NCBI GenBank assembly: GCA_000720535.1
Contig: JOAZ01000001.1
Location: 186,001-250,000 of the forward strand
DNA length: 64,000 nt
Direction: 5' to 3'
Source: Streptomyces halstedii
GTDB lineage: Bacteria > Actinomycetota > Actinomycetes > Streptomycetales > Streptomycetaceae
This document shows, piece after piece, positions 34,159-43,049 of the stretch. Under the pieces are notes generated by a model, which saw only the letters and a program-made list of their open reading frames with translations, did not search any database and was not told the origin of the DNA. The position numbers were made by a program, and so were the translations under genes. How positions within the stretch are numbered: the stretch's first letter is position 1; each line of letters opens with the position of its first letter.

Positions 34159-35727
34159 CTACGAACGCGCCTTTTTCAGCCTCGCGACGTGGGCCAGGTA
34201 GTCCCAGTGGCTCGGCAGCCGCTCGACCAGCGAGGCGGCCTGGTCGCGGACCTGCCGCAGCTCCTTGGACGCGGCGGTGTCGTCCATCAGCGCCAGACCG
34301 GGCCGGGCACGGACGTCGAGACCGCCGAGGCCCAGGATCATCGCGGTGTAGGAGTAGGGCTCGAAGCCGTGGTAGTACGGGAACACGGTGTCCGCGTCGG
34401 GCAGTTTGACCTTCCACTGCTCGATGCGCTCGGCCAGCGCGTCGGGCACGGTGCGCGTCTTGGCGTCCTGCCAGTACGCGTTGTTGTCGCGCTTGGCGGC
34501 GATGTAATGGAGCACGAGGAACTCCCGTACGCCGTCCATGACGTTGGCCACCTGGCGGTTGTAGGACCTGCGCAGCTGGTGGTCGTCCCGGCCGCCCGGG
34601 AAGTGCTTCACCAACTGCTCGATGCCGTTCTGGATGAAGAAGATCCCCGTCGACTCCAGCGGCTCCACGAACCCGCTGGACAGGCCGATGGCCACGACGT
34701 TGTTGACCCAGGAGTTCTCGCTCCGGCCGATCCGCATCTTGATGTGATTGGCCGTCAGGTCCTCGGACCCCGGCCCCACGAACGAGCGGAGGGTGCGCTC
34801 GGCCTCGTCCGGGGTGCAGTAGTCACTGGCGTAGACGTAGCCCGTGCCGATCCGGTCGGAGAGCGGGATCGTCCAGATCCAGCCGGCGTCCTGCGCGGTG
34901 GACCTGGTGTACGGGCCCATCCCCTGGTCGGACATCTCCATCGGCACCCGCAGAGCGACCGCGCTGTCGTTCGGCAGGCTGTCCTGGTACGAGAGGAAGG
35001 GCACCTCCAGCCGCTTGTTGAGCAGCATCCCGCGGAACCCGGTGCAGTCGATGAAGAGGTCGCCCGCCAGGTCGCCGCTCTCCTTGGTGCGCACGTGCGT
35101 GACGTCGCCGCGCTCGTCCACCTCCGCGTGCACCACGTCGTCCAGCACGTGCCGGACCCCGCGGTCGGTGCCGTACCGGGTGAGGAGCTTGGCCAGCAGC
35201 GTGGCGTCGAACTGGTAGGCGTACGGGAACTGGGTGTTCTGTTCGGCCATGGTGGACCGGGACGCGTGCTCCGCCTCGTGCTCGACCGCGTCGAGCTCCA
35301 GCAGGCTGCCCTCCAACCGCCGGGGCGAGCGCTTGGCGTCGCAGAGCGCGGCGATCACCGAGCAGTCCCGGTCGTAGTCGGCGCTGGGCCGCTTGTGCAG
35401 CCACCAGTCCGCGAGGGACACGCCCTCCACGATGCGCGGCCGCTCGAAGGGGTGGTAGAAGTGGTGCCCCTCGGCCCGCCAGTTGTCGTAGCGGATCCCC
35501 AGCTTGTAGGTGGCGTGGCACTCCGGCATCCAGTCGGTCTCGGCGAGTCCGAGATACGAGAAGAAGTGCCGGATGGTGCTGAAGGACGCCTCCCCCACCC
35601 CGATCGTGGGCACGTTCTTCGATTCGACGAGCGTCACCGCGAGCTTGTCGCCGAAGGTCGCTTTCAGATACGAGGCGGTCATCCACCCCGCGGTCCCGCC
35701 GCCGACGATGACAACACTTCTGGCCAT
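34159..35727 (-). CDS. FAD-dependent tryptophan halogenase, PyrH (5-halogenase)-like
   Basis: This 522-residue flavin-dependent halogenase has the FAD fingerprint VGGGTAGWMTA, the halogenase signature GWIWTIPL, the catalytic Lys K75 (in TYKLGIRY) and the Glu in GFVEPLESTGIFF. It installs chlorine (or bromine) on free tryptophan using FADH2, O2 and halide. By memory comparison its N-terminus (VTLVES, STIRHFFSYLGL, FYHPFERPRIV) and length are closest to PyrH, a tryptophan 5-halogenase, and not to the 7-halogenases; regiochemistry is therefore a guess. ATG 35727 is preceded by GTGAGGGAA. It is followed by its flavin reductase. Confidence 0.92.
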   Translation of the reverse strand: MARSVVIVGGGTAGWMTASYLKATFGDKLAVTLVESKNVPTIGVGEASFSTIRHFFSYLGLAETDWMPECHATYKLGIRYDNWRAEGHHFYHPFERPRIVEGVSLADWWLHKRPSADYDRDCSVIAALCDAKRSPRRLEGSLLELDAVEHEAEHASRSTMAEQNTQFPYAYQFDATLLAKLLTRYGTDRGVRHVLDDVVHAEVDERGDVTHVRTKESGDLAGDLFIDCTGFRGMLLNKRLEVPFLSYQDSLPNDSAVALRVPMEMSDQGMGPYTRSTAQDAGWIWTIPLSDRIGTGYVYASDYCTPDEAERTLRSFVGPGSEDLTANHIKMRIGRSENSWVNNVVAIGLSSGFVEPLESTGIFFIQNGIEQLVKHFPGGRDDHQLRRSYNRQVANVMDGVREFLVLHYIAAKRDNNAYWQDAKTRTVPDALAERIEQWKVKLPDADTVFPYYHGFEPYSYTAMILGLGGLDVRARPGLALMDDTAASKELRQVRDQAASLVERLPSHWDYLAHVARLKKARS

Positions 35728-35779
35728 GGTTCCCTCACTTCTTCCGTGCTGACCCGACTTCAACCGTCCTGGCTCCCGG

Positions 35780-35799
35780 GGGCCCGGAGTCCCGGGCCC
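35780..35799 (-). terminator. Hairpin between aminotransferase and halogenase genes
   Basis: GGGCCCGG (35780-35787) and CCGGGCCC (35792-35799) pair with a 4-nt loop. It follows the aminotransferase stop by about 45 nt and precedes the halogenase start by about 50 nt on the minus strand. It could end or attenuate the thioesterase-SDR-aminotransferase transcript, giving the halogenase its own expression level. Confidence 0.5.
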
Positions 35800-35844
35800 G
35801 CGAAGGAGAATGATCTGGAAGGGACGCGCCCGCGCCGTCTTCGT

Positions 35845-37167
35845 CTACCGGGAGGAATCCGCGCCCGCGTCACCGCACTCGTCGACGAACTCCAGGATCT
35901 TGCGCACCCCGGATTCGAGCGACGCCGGATCCACGCAGAACGCGACCCGGACCAGGTGCCGTGCCCAGGGCGCGAAGTCGTGGGACCGGATGCGGCCCTG
36001 CTCGTCCACGTCGGGGCGCATGGCGAAGCCGTTCCCCGGCACGACGGCGACGCCCTTGCGTGCGAGCAACTCGGTCGCGAAGGTCTCGGCGTCCAGCCCC
36101 GTCCGGGCCACGTCCAGCATCGCGTACCAGCCGCCGGCCGGAAGTTCGCTCATCAGCCCCGCGCGGACCAGCGGCGACAGCGCCACGTCCCGGTTGCGCT
36201 GCACCAGCTTCCGGTTGGTCGCCGCCGCGTCGGCCCGGGTCTCCAGCGCGGCGATCCCCGCGTACTGCACCGGGGTCGAGGTGCCGATGATGTTGGCCTC
36301 CTGCGTCACCTTCATGACGTCGGCGGCGTGGTCGTTGGCCAGGGCGACGTAGCCCAGCCGGTACCCGGTCATCGCGAAGCTCTTGGAGAAGCTGAAGACG
36401 CTGTGCACGATGCGCTCGTCGACCGGCACGTCGCGTTCGAGCGAGGCGACCGAGACGTGCTCGCCCTCGTACAGGAAGTGCTCGTACGCCTCGTCGCTGA
36501 TGACGTGCCAGCCCCGGCCGCGGGCCAGCTCCAGCAGGGCACCGATCTCGTCGCGGTCCAGGACGACACCGGTCGGGTTGGCCGGCGAGTTGATGACCAG
36601 CACCCGGGTACGCGGGGTGGCGGCGGCCGCGATCGTCGCGGGGTCGGGCCGGAAGTCGTCACCGAGCGCGTACAGCACCGGGCGGAACCCCGCGAGCACG
36701 CTCTGCTGGAGGTGGACCGGCCAGTGCAGTTCCGGCAGCAGGATCTCGGCGCCGGGCTCGGCGAGCGACTGGAGCAGGGCGGCCAGGCCCTGGCACGAGC
36801 CCGGCGAGATCAGCAGCCGGGAGACCGCGCTGTCCACCCCGTTGTCGAGGCGGAGCTTCTCCACGGCCGCCGCGCGCAGCTCGGGCAGGCCCTCCACACC
36901 GGTGTACTTGGTCTCTCCGCGCCGCACCGCGTCCACGAAGGCGTCCGCGACGTTGTCGGCGGGGTCGAAGTACGGGTCACCGACGTGCAGCTTCACCACC
37001 TCGGTACCGGACTCCTCCTCCTTCGCCTCCGCCGCGCGGAAGATGCGGTGCAGACACGAGGAGGGGATGGAACCGGCGGCGGACAAGATGTCTGAACTCA
37101 CGCTCGTACCGTCCTTGTTCTGTCGGGGTTTCCGTCGACCGTTCGTGGAGGTCGCGGGATGTGTCAT
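35845..37167 (-). CDS. PLP-dependent class I/II aminotransferase
   Basis: This 440-residue fold-type I aminotransferase has the PLP-Lys motif SFSKSFAMTGYRLGY, NSPANPTGVV and SDEAYEHFLYEG. Kynurenine aminotransferases belong to this family and cyclise their product to kynurenic-type quinolines; in thiocoraline-type pathways a similar enzyme acts on hydroxykynurenine. ATG 37167 overlaps the SDR stop (ATGA), which supports this start and gives a 22-residue basic N-terminal extension. GTG 37101 is the alternative. It is the third gene of the thioesterase-SDR-aminotransferase block. Confidence 0.85.
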   Translation of the reverse strand: MTHPATSTNGRRKPRQNKDGTSVSSDILSAAGSIPSSCLHRIFRAAEAKEEESGTEVVKLHVGDPYFDPADNVADAFVDAVRRGETKYTGVEGLPELRAAAVEKLRLDNGVDSAVSRLLISPGSCQGLAALLQSLAEPGAEILLPELHWPVHLQQSVLAGFRPVLYALGDDFRPDPATIAAAATPRTRVLVINSPANPTGVVLDRDEIGALLELARGRGWHVISDEAYEHFLYEGEHVSVASLERDVPVDERIVHSVFSFSKSFAMTGYRLGYVALANDHAADVMKVTQEANIIGTSTPVQYAGIAALETRADAAATNRKLVQRNRDVALSPLVRAGLMSELPAGGWYAMLDVARTGLDAETFATELLARKGVAVVPGNGFAMRPDVDEQGRIRSHDFAPWARHLVRVAFCVDPASLESGVRKILEFVDECGDAGADSSR

Positions 37168-37907
37168 GCCGTACGGCCGCCGTCGACGGGGATCAGCGCC
37201 CCGGTGACCCAGCCGGACACCTCCGGGTCGATCAGCAGGGACACCCATCGGCCGATCTCCGTGTCCTGGCCGAACCGCCCCATCGGGGTCGAGGCGAGGA
37301 GCCCGGCGCGCAGTTGTTCGGTGCCCGCCCCGTCGAGGCCGGTCTCGTGCCACATCGGCGTGTCCACCGGGCCGGGCATGACGGCGTTCACCCGGACGTC
37401 CGGGGCGAGTTCGCGTGCCAGCGAACGGGTGAGGCTGTTGAGGGCCGCCTTGCTCGCGCCGTAGAAGGCACGCCCCGGCATGGACAGCGCGCCGCCGACC
37501 GAGGAGATGTTGACGACGCTGCCGCGGTGGGCGCGCAACTGCGGCAGCGCGCACCGGATCAGTTCGGCCGGAGCGCGTACGTTGACGGCGAGCATCGCGT
37601 CGAACAGCGCGGGGTCGGTCGTCTCCAGCTCACCGAACCGGGCCAGCCCCGCGTTGTTGACCACCGCGTCGAGCCTGCCGAAGGCCCCGGTCGCCGCGGC
37701 GACGATCCGCCCGGCCGCGCCGGGCGCGGACACGTCCTCGGCCACCACCGTGACGGCGTCCCCGTAACGGTCCTTCAGCTCCCGCAGGGGCTCCTCGCGG
37801 CGCCCGACGACGGTCACCCCGGCGCCGGACTTCAGCACGCACTCCGTGATGCCCCGGCCGATACCGGTGGCCGCGCCGGTGATCACGACGGACTGTGCGG
37901 TACTCAT
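37164..37907 (-). CDS. Short-chain dehydrogenase/reductase
   Basis: This 247-residue classical SDR has the cofactor motif TGAATGIGRG, NNAG, and the catalytic Ser-Tyr-Lys set in NISSVGG and YGASK. The basic residues after strand two (VVGRREE) favour NADP(H). It should oxidise or reduce an alcohol or ketone, perhaps the beta-hydroxy group or a quinolone carbonyl on the way to the starter acid. Start and stop overlap both neighbours by 4 nt, so it is translationally coupled to the thioesterase upstream and the aminotransferase downstream. Confidence 0.87.
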   Translation of the reverse strand: MSTAQSVVITGAATGIGRGITECVLKSGAGVTVVGRREEPLRELKDRYGDAVTVVAEDVSAPGAAGRIVAAATGAFGRLDAVVNNAGLARFGELETTDPALFDAMLAVNVRAPAELIRCALPQLRAHRGSVVNISSVGGALSMPGRAFYGASKAALNSLTRSLARELAPDVRVNAVMPGPVDTPMWHETGLDGAGTEQLRAGLLASTPMGRFGQDTEIGRWVSLLIDPEVSGWVTGALIPVDGGRTA

Positions 37908-38671
37908 CGCAGGACCTCGCTCTCCGCGAGAACCGCGGTGATGTCGTCGATCAGCTCGGCCGGGTGGGAGAGGAACCGGAAGTGCCCGCCCGGCAGGGCC
38001 CGTACGTCGAAGCGGCCGGCGGCCACGGCGTCCCAGGCGCCGGCCCGCGCGGCGTCCACCAGCGGGTCCCCGGTGTTGTGGTAGCAGCGGATCCGGCAGT
38101 CCAGCGGCTCGGCGCCGGGCGCGGGCCGGTAGGTCTCGTGGAGCGTGATGTCGGACCGCAGGACCGGCAGCAGCAGGTCCCGCAGCTCCGGGTCGTCCGC
38201 GATCTCCGGCGCGATCCCGCCGAGGTCCCGCAGCGCCCGCCACAGCTCCTCGTCGTCCGCCCGGTGCGTGGTTCCACCGCCGGCCGCCCGGGGCGCGGGC
38301 GCGCCCGACAGGAACAGGGCGCGCGGGGGCGTGCCGAGGTCCCGCATGGCCCGTGCGGTCTCGTACGCGACCAGGGCGCCCAGGCTGTGCCCGAACAGGA
38401 CGCAGCGAGCCGGATCCAGCCGCGACAGCTCCCGCGCGACGTGTGAGCCGATCTCCGCGACGCTGCCGGCCGGCGCCTCGGCGATCCGGTCGGCGTGACC
38501 GGGATACTGCGCGGCGAGCAGCTCCATGTCCCCGGGCATCGCCGGCGACCAGGCACGATAGGTCGCCGCCGAACCACCGGAGTGCGGAAAGCAGACCAGC
38601 CGGACGGCCGGGCCCGTCACACCGCCGAGGGCCCGCAACCAGCCTCGGTCACGCGTTCGTATGGGATTCAC
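37904..38671 (-). CDS. Type II thioesterase
   Basis: This 255-residue alpha/beta hydrolase has the type II thioesterase pattern: VCFPHSGGSAATYRAW near the start, GHSLGALVAYE (nucleophile Ser) and GGHFRFLSH (catalytic His). Such proteins clear misloaded carriers; in echinomycin and thiocoraline systems a dedicated one releases beta-hydroxytryptophan from a stand-alone carrier. It begins the minus-strand block that faces the AMP ligase gene. GTG 38671 is chosen on length; GTG 38686 is equally possible, as both have only modest ribosome sites. Confidence 0.85.
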   Translation of the reverse strand: MNPIRTRDRGWLRALGGVTGPAVRLVCFPHSGGSAATYRAWSPAMPGDMELLAAQYPGHADRIAEAPAGSVAEIGSHVARELSRLDPARCVLFGHSLGALVAYETARAMRDLGTPPRALFLSGAPAPRAAGGGTTHRADDEELWRALRDLGGIAPEIADDPELRDLLLPVLRSDITLHETYRPAPGAEPLDCRIRCYHNTGDPLVDAARAGAWDAVAAGRFDVRALPGGHFRFLSHPAELIDDITAVLAESEVLR

Positions 38672-38790
38672 GCCACCGAGCTTCACCGAACCCCCGGCCC
38701 GGTCGCGGCAATCTGTCAAAGCTCTGTCGGGCTCGCCGAGGCACCAGGACTCGTGCCCGAACCTGAGGGTGTCGCACCCTAGGAGGACAC
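38672..38790 (+). promoter_or_regulatory. Divergent promoter region with palindrome next to the ribosome site
   Basis: This 119-nt region separates the minus-strand thioesterase block from the plus-strand AMP ligase. AGGGTG-TCG-CACCCT (38766-38780) is a perfect inverted repeat that abuts the ligase ribosome site AGGAGG (38781-38786). As RNA it would form a hairpin beside the start codon; as DNA it could be an operator. The word TCTGTCAA at 38712-38719 recurs at 47259-47266 in the P450/mbtH region. Confidence 0.45.
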
Positions 38791-40416
38791 ATGCTCGACG
38801 GCTTCGTGCCCTGGCCGACCGGCTTCGCCGACCGCTACCGCCGTGCCGGCTACTGGCGCGGTCTCTCCCTGCGGCAGCTGTTCGCCGACAGCGCCGCACG
38901 CCGGCCGGACAAGACCGCCGCGGTGGACGCGCACCACCGCGTCACCTACGCGGAGCTGGCCGAGGAGGCCGACCGGATCGCGTCGGGCCTGCTCGCCCTC
39001 GGCGTCCGCGGCCGCGACCGGGTGGTGGTGCACCTCCCGAACCGGATCAGCTTCCTGTCCACCCTCATCGCCCTGGCCGGCATCGGCGCCATCCCGGTCC
39101 TGGCGCTGCCCGGTCACCGCCGCGACGAGATCCTGCACCTGGCGCGCGCCTCCGAGGCGGTGGCCTACATCGGCCCCGACCGGTTCCAGGGCTTCGACTT
39201 CCGGGCGCTGGCCCGCGACGTCCGCCGGGACGCGCCCGGCCTGCGGCACGTGGTGATCGACGGCCAGGCGGAGGAGTTCACCCCGCTGTCGGAGCTGGCA
39301 CGCTCCGGCGTACGGGAACTGCCTCCCGTCGACTCGTCCGAGGTGGCGCTGCTCCTGCTGTCGGGCGGAACCACCGGTGTGCCCAAGCTGATCCCGCGCA
39401 CCCACGACGACTACGCGTACAACATCTCCGCGTGCGCCCGGGTGGTGGAGTTCGACGACAGCGGGGTCTACCTCGCCGCGAACCCCGTGCCGCACAACGC
39501 CGCGCTGGGCTGCCCCGGGGCGCTGGGGGCGGTGCTCATCGGCGGTAAGGCCGTACTCGCCGCCAACCCCAGCCCCGACCACGTCTTCCCGCTGATCCGG
39601 GACGAGGGCGTCACCCTCACCACGCTGGTGCCCGCGCTGGCCCTGCTGTGGGCGGAGGCCGCCCGCGCCACGCCGATCGACATGAGCGGCATGATCATGC
39701 AGGTGGGCAGCTCCAAGTTCGGACCGGCCGCGGCGGAGCGGGTGAGCGGGAGCCTGGGCTGCCGCATCGCGAACGTGTACGGCATCGGCGAGGGCCTGAT
39801 CACCCACACACGCCTGGACGACCCGCCGGAGGTCGTCTTCGGCACGGAGGGCAGGCCGGTGTGCCCGGACGACGAGATCAGGATCGTCGACGCCGACGAC
39901 CACGACGTCGCCGTCGGGGTCACCGGTGAACTGCTGACCCGCGGCCCGTACACCATCCGCGGCTACTTCGCGGCGCCGGAACACAACCGCCGGTCCTTCA
40001 CCGAGGACGGCTTCTACCGCTCCGGCGACCTGGCGCGGCTGACCGAGGACGGCAACGTCGTCATCGAGGGCCGGCTGAAGGACATCATCCACCACCTCGG
40101 GGAGAAGGTCTCGGCGGAGGAGGTCGAGGGACACGTCCTGACCTACCCCGGAGTCCGCGACACCGCCGTGGTCGGCGTCCCGGACGGCGACCTCGACGAA
40201 CGCGTCTGTGTGTTCGTCGTCCTCGGCGGCGGCGCGGACGACGGGGCGGCGCCGGTCACCCTGCGCTCGGTCAGGGAGCACATGCGCGCGCGGGGGCTGG
40301 CCTCCTACAAGATGCCGGACGAGGTGGTCGTCGTACCCGACCTCCCCCGCACCCCGGTGGGCAAGATCGACAAGAACGCGTTGCGGGCCTCGCGCCGCGC
40401 ACGCCAGACGGTCTGA
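38791..40416 (+). CDS. Aryl-acid AMP ligase (EntE/DhbE-type, loads the NRPS starter)
   Basis: This 541-residue adenylating enzyme has the P-loop LLLLSGGTTGVPK, the core RSGD/GRLKD region (YRSGDLARL, EGRLKDII) and the C-terminal Lys in PVGKIDKNAL. PVPHNAALG matches the PxxHN motif of aryl-acid ligases, with Asn instead of the Asp that binds alpha-amino groups, so the substrate is an aromatic acid. It would load that acid onto the ArCP at the start of the NRPS at 51955. No salicylate or dihydroxybenzoate synthase is in the window, so a tryptophan-derived quinaldic-type acid is the best guess (TioJ of thiocoraline is a precedent). Confidence 0.88.
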   Translation: MLDGFVPWPTGFADRYRRAGYWRGLSLRQLFADSAARRPDKTAAVDAHHRVTYAELAEEADRIASGLLALGVRGRDRVVVHLPNRISFLSTLIALAGIGAIPVLALPGHRRDEILHLARASEAVAYIGPDRFQGFDFRALARDVRRDAPGLRHVVIDGQAEEFTPLSELARSGVRELPPVDSSEVALLLLSGGTTGVPKLIPRTHDDYAYNISACARVVEFDDSGVYLAANPVPHNAALGCPGALGAVLIGGKAVLAANPSPDHVFPLIRDEGVTLTTLVPALALLWAEAARATPIDMSGMIMQVGSSKFGPAAAERVSGSLGCRIANVYGIGEGLITHTRLDDPPEVVFGTEGRPVCPDDEIRIVDADDHDVAVGVTGELLTRGPYTIRGYFAAPEHNRRSFTEDGFYRSGDLARLTEDGNVVIEGRLKDIIHHLGEKVSAEEVEGHVLTYPGVRDTAVVGVPDGDLDERVCVFVVLGGGADDGAAPVTLRSVREHMRARGLASYKMPDEVVVVPDLPRTPVGKIDKNALRASRRARQTV

Positions 40417-40421
40417 GAGCC

Positions 40422-40482
40422 GCCCCGAAGTCCCGTACCCCCCGCGTGGACTTCGGGGCACCGGCCCGGTACCCGTACCGGG
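40422..40482 (+). terminator. Double hairpin terminator after the AMP ligase
   Basis: Six bases after the stop, perfect 12-bp arms GCCCCGAAGTCC (40422-40433) and GGACTTCGGGGC (40448-40459) enclose a 14-nt loop. A second perfect repeat CCCGGTAC-CC-GTACCGGG (40465-40482) follows at once. Two stacked hairpins suggest efficient termination, so the PrnB-like operon at 40619 probably has its own promoter. Confidence 0.75.
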
Positions 40483-40618
40483 TCCGCACCCCCCGCCTCC
40501 CTCTTCTCCGCCTCGCGGTGCCCCGTGTCCGGCCCGGAGCCCTTCCCCGCGCCACGGCTGATTCCTGACCGTTCCGGCAGCACATGGAAACGGATCCCCA
40601 TCGGAAGAGTTGGTTCAC

Positions 40619-41737
40619 ATGCACCGCACGGCAGAGACAGACGTGAGCTCCGAGGAACACAACGAGAGCATCGGGCGGCTCGACCCCTTGCGGCTGGACG
40701 ACGACGTCCGCTCGTTACCCACGATGAACGAGGCCGGTGACGTCTCCGCGCTGGCGCGCGTCCTGCGCGGGGCGCTCCCCTCCGAAGAGAGCGTCGCCGC
40801 CTTCACGGTGCCGGAATGCCTCGCCGCCATGCGAGATCTGGGCATGTACCTCGGCAGCCTCAAACGGCACGGTGTGTCGGCCTTCGACGTCATCCCGGAG
40901 GCGACCCGTTCGTTCGAACTCCTGGGCATGCGGACCCGTATGATCCCGCGCGACACCGTGTACCACTACACGTGCTGGAATCCGGTGGGCGCACGGGAAC
41001 GGCTCTACAGCGGCCACCCCATGGAGAGACACCTCATCGACGCGGTACGCCGTTGCGTCCCGGACCTCGCCCGCGCGGTCGAGACCGGGCGCGTGCTGCG
41101 CGCCGAGGAACCCGGCAGCGCGGTGTACGCCGACGCGATGGCGTCCCTCGCCGGGCACATCACGGCGGCCGACCGGGCGATGGGCCGGGTGAACGCCGAC
41201 GTCACGCCCGAGTTCTTCGCCCTCGTCCTCAGACCGTACTTCGAGGACGTGCGCGTAGCGGGCCGAAGATACATGGGGCCGGCCGCCGCCCATGTCCCCC
41301 TCTTCCTCCTGGACCTGCTGCTCTGGGCGTCGGACCGAGGCAGCGGGCAGTACCGGGGCTTCTGCCACGAGGTCGCCCTCCAGACGCTCCCCGACTGGCA
41401 GGAGCTGTACGCGGACTGGACCACCGGGCCGTCCGTCACCTCACGGGTCGTCGCGGCGCTCGACGGCTCCACCCCGTCGTCCGGGACCGGCCACCACCTC
41501 CGGGCCGGAGCCGAGGGGCTGCGGCAGGCCCTCCGGTCGCTCACCTCGTTCCGCGGGAAGCACCTGGTGATGGCGCGCCGCGCCTACCACGCGGAGGTCA
41601 GGCTCTACGAACTGGGCAGCGGCGGCGGAAGCGTGGGGCTCCTCGAAGAGATCCTCGCCCTGACACGGCAGAACGGTGCCGTGGTCGGCCCGGCCGCCCT
41701 CCGCACGGTCCCCCGTGCGACGACACCGAAGGAGTGA
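40619..41737 (+). CDS. PrnB-like heme protein (pyrrolnitrin ring-rearrangement family)
   Basis: This 372-residue protein resembles PrnB, the heme enzyme that rearranges 7-chlorotryptophan to monodechloroaminopyrrolnitrin and is a distant relative of tryptophan and indoleamine dioxygenases. Recognisable blocks are AAMRDLGMYLGSLKRHG, WNPVGARERLYSG, RPYFEDVRVAGRRYMGP and FRGKHLVMARRAY; the His in the last block matches the proximal heme ligand. A PrnB-type protein beside a tryptophan halogenase is chemically consistent, but pairing it with a true tryptophan dioxygenase and Cy-domain NRPSs is unexpected. It starts an operon with two tailoring genes. ATG 40619 is chosen over TTG 40610 for spacing from GGAAGAG. 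Confidence 0.8.
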   Translation: MHRTAETDVSSEEHNESIGRLDPLRLDDDVRSLPTMNEAGDVSALARVLRGALPSEESVAAFTVPECLAAMRDLGMYLGSLKRHGVSAFDVIPEATRSFELLGMRTRMIPRDTVYHYTCWNPVGARERLYSGHPMERHLIDAVRRCVPDLARAVETGRVLRAEEPGSAVYADAMASLAGHITAADRAMGRVNADVTPEFFALVLRPYFEDVRVAGRRYMGPAAAHVPLFLLDLLLWASDRGSGQYRGFCHEVALQTLPDWQELYADWTTGPSVTSRVVAALDGSTPSSGTGHHLRAGAEGLRQALRSLTSFRGKHLVMARRAYHAEVRLYELGSGGGSVGLLEEILALTRQNGAVVGPAALRTVPRATTPKE

Positions 41738-41738
41738 C

Positions 41739-43049
41739 GTGCCGACGACGAAGATCACGATTGTCGGGTCCGGGATAGCCGGGCTGGCCACCGCGGTCAG
41801 CCTCCACGCGGCGGGATTCGACCGCGTCACGGTCTACGAGGCCGATCCCGCCGTCCGCTCGCTCGGGCTCGGACTCAACATCCTGCCCAACGCCGTCCGC
41901 GAGCTCGCCGAACTCGGTCTGCTGGACGAGCTGCGGCACCAGGCGGTCCGCACCCGGGAACTCGCGATGTACAACCCGCACGGAGACCTGGTGTGGCGTG
42001 AGGACCGCGGAACCCACGCCGGATACGGCTGGCCCCAGCTGTCGATATCCCGCTCGCGGCTCGTCGCGGTCCTGGCCGCGGAGGCCCGGCGGCGGCTGGG
42101 CGACGACGCCGTCGTCACCGACGCCCGGCTCGTCGGCCTGGACCACGGGCCGGGCGGACCGCGCGGCGTCTTCACGGACCGGCACGGGGCCACCCGGACC
42201 GTCGAGACGGACGTGCTCCTCTGCGCGGACGGCATCCGTTCGACCGCGCGCTCACTGCTCTACCCCGACGAGGGGCCTCCCCTGACGAACGGGACGACCC
42301 TGTACCGGGGGACCGCCTGGGCCGACGAGTTCCTGACAGGGGACTCGATGGCCGTCCTGGGGGACGACAGAAGACGGCTCGTCCTGTACCCGATCGAGAG
42401 GGACGCCGAGAAGCGCCGCGCACTGGTCAACTGGGTGGCCGCGTTCCCCGACGGCGACGGCGACGGCGGCACGCACCGGCGGCCGATGGGCGCTGCGGAC
42501 AGCCGGGAGGTCATCCTGCGCCAGTTCGGCCGGTGGTCGCCTCCGGGGACGGACCTGACGAGCCTCCTCAAGGACACCGAGGACATCCAGCGCTACCCGA
42601 TGACCGACCGGGACCCCATCCCCCGGTGGACGTTCGGGAACGTGACGCTCGTGGGTGACGCCGCCCACGCGATGTACCCCGCCGGATCGAACGGAGCCAC
42701 CCAGGCCGTCATCGACGCGCGGGTGCTCGCGTGGCACCTGGCCGCGCACCCGGACTTGGGCGAGGCCTTGCGGGCCTACGAGGCGGAACGCCGGCCGCAG
42801 ATGACCGAACTCCAGGCGAGCGCCCGGTCGATGGGGCCCGAACGGGTCATCACGCTGGCCCACCAAAGGGCCCCTGGCGGCTTCGACGACGTACGGGACG
42901 TCTTCGGCGAGGAGGAACTCGCGCGGATCTCCCATGACTTCGCCGTCACGGGCAGGTTCGACCAGGAGTGGGTCAACACGCGGCCCTCACTGACCGTCAG
43001 CCCCAGCCGTGTGCCGGTCGCACGGCCCGACTCCAGGAGTGCGGAGTGA
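41739..43049 (+). CDS. PhzS-like FAD-dependent monooxygenase
   Basis: This 436-residue group A flavin monooxygenase has GSGIAGLATAVSLHAAG (FAD site), LLCADGIRSTAR (DG motif) and GDAAHAMYPAGSNGATQA near the C-terminus. The last motif and the overall pattern are close to PhzS, which hydroxylates a phenazine carboxylate with loss of CO2. A nitrogen heteroaromatic acid such as a quinoline is a reasonable substrate here. The GTG start follows the PrnB-like stop by 1 nt, and the stop overlaps the methyltransferase start. Confidence 0.85.
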   Translation: MPTTKITIVGSGIAGLATAVSLHAAGFDRVTVYEADPAVRSLGLGLNILPNAVRELAELGLLDELRHQAVRTRELAMYNPHGDLVWREDRGTHAGYGWPQLSISRSRLVAVLAAEARRRLGDDAVVTDARLVGLDHGPGGPRGVFTDRHGATRTVETDVLLCADGIRSTARSLLYPDEGPPLTNGTTLYRGTAWADEFLTGDSMAVLGDDRRRLVLYPIERDAEKRRALVNWVAAFPDGDGDGGTHRRPMGAADSREVILRQFGRWSPPGTDLTSLLKDTEDIQRYPMTDRDPIPRWTFGNVTLVGDAAHAMYPAGSNGATQAVIDARVLAWHLAAHPDLGEALRAYEAERRPQMTELQASARSMGPERVITLAHQRAPGGFDDVRDVFGEEELARISHDFAVTGRFDQEWVNTRPSLTVSPSRVPVARPDSRSAE

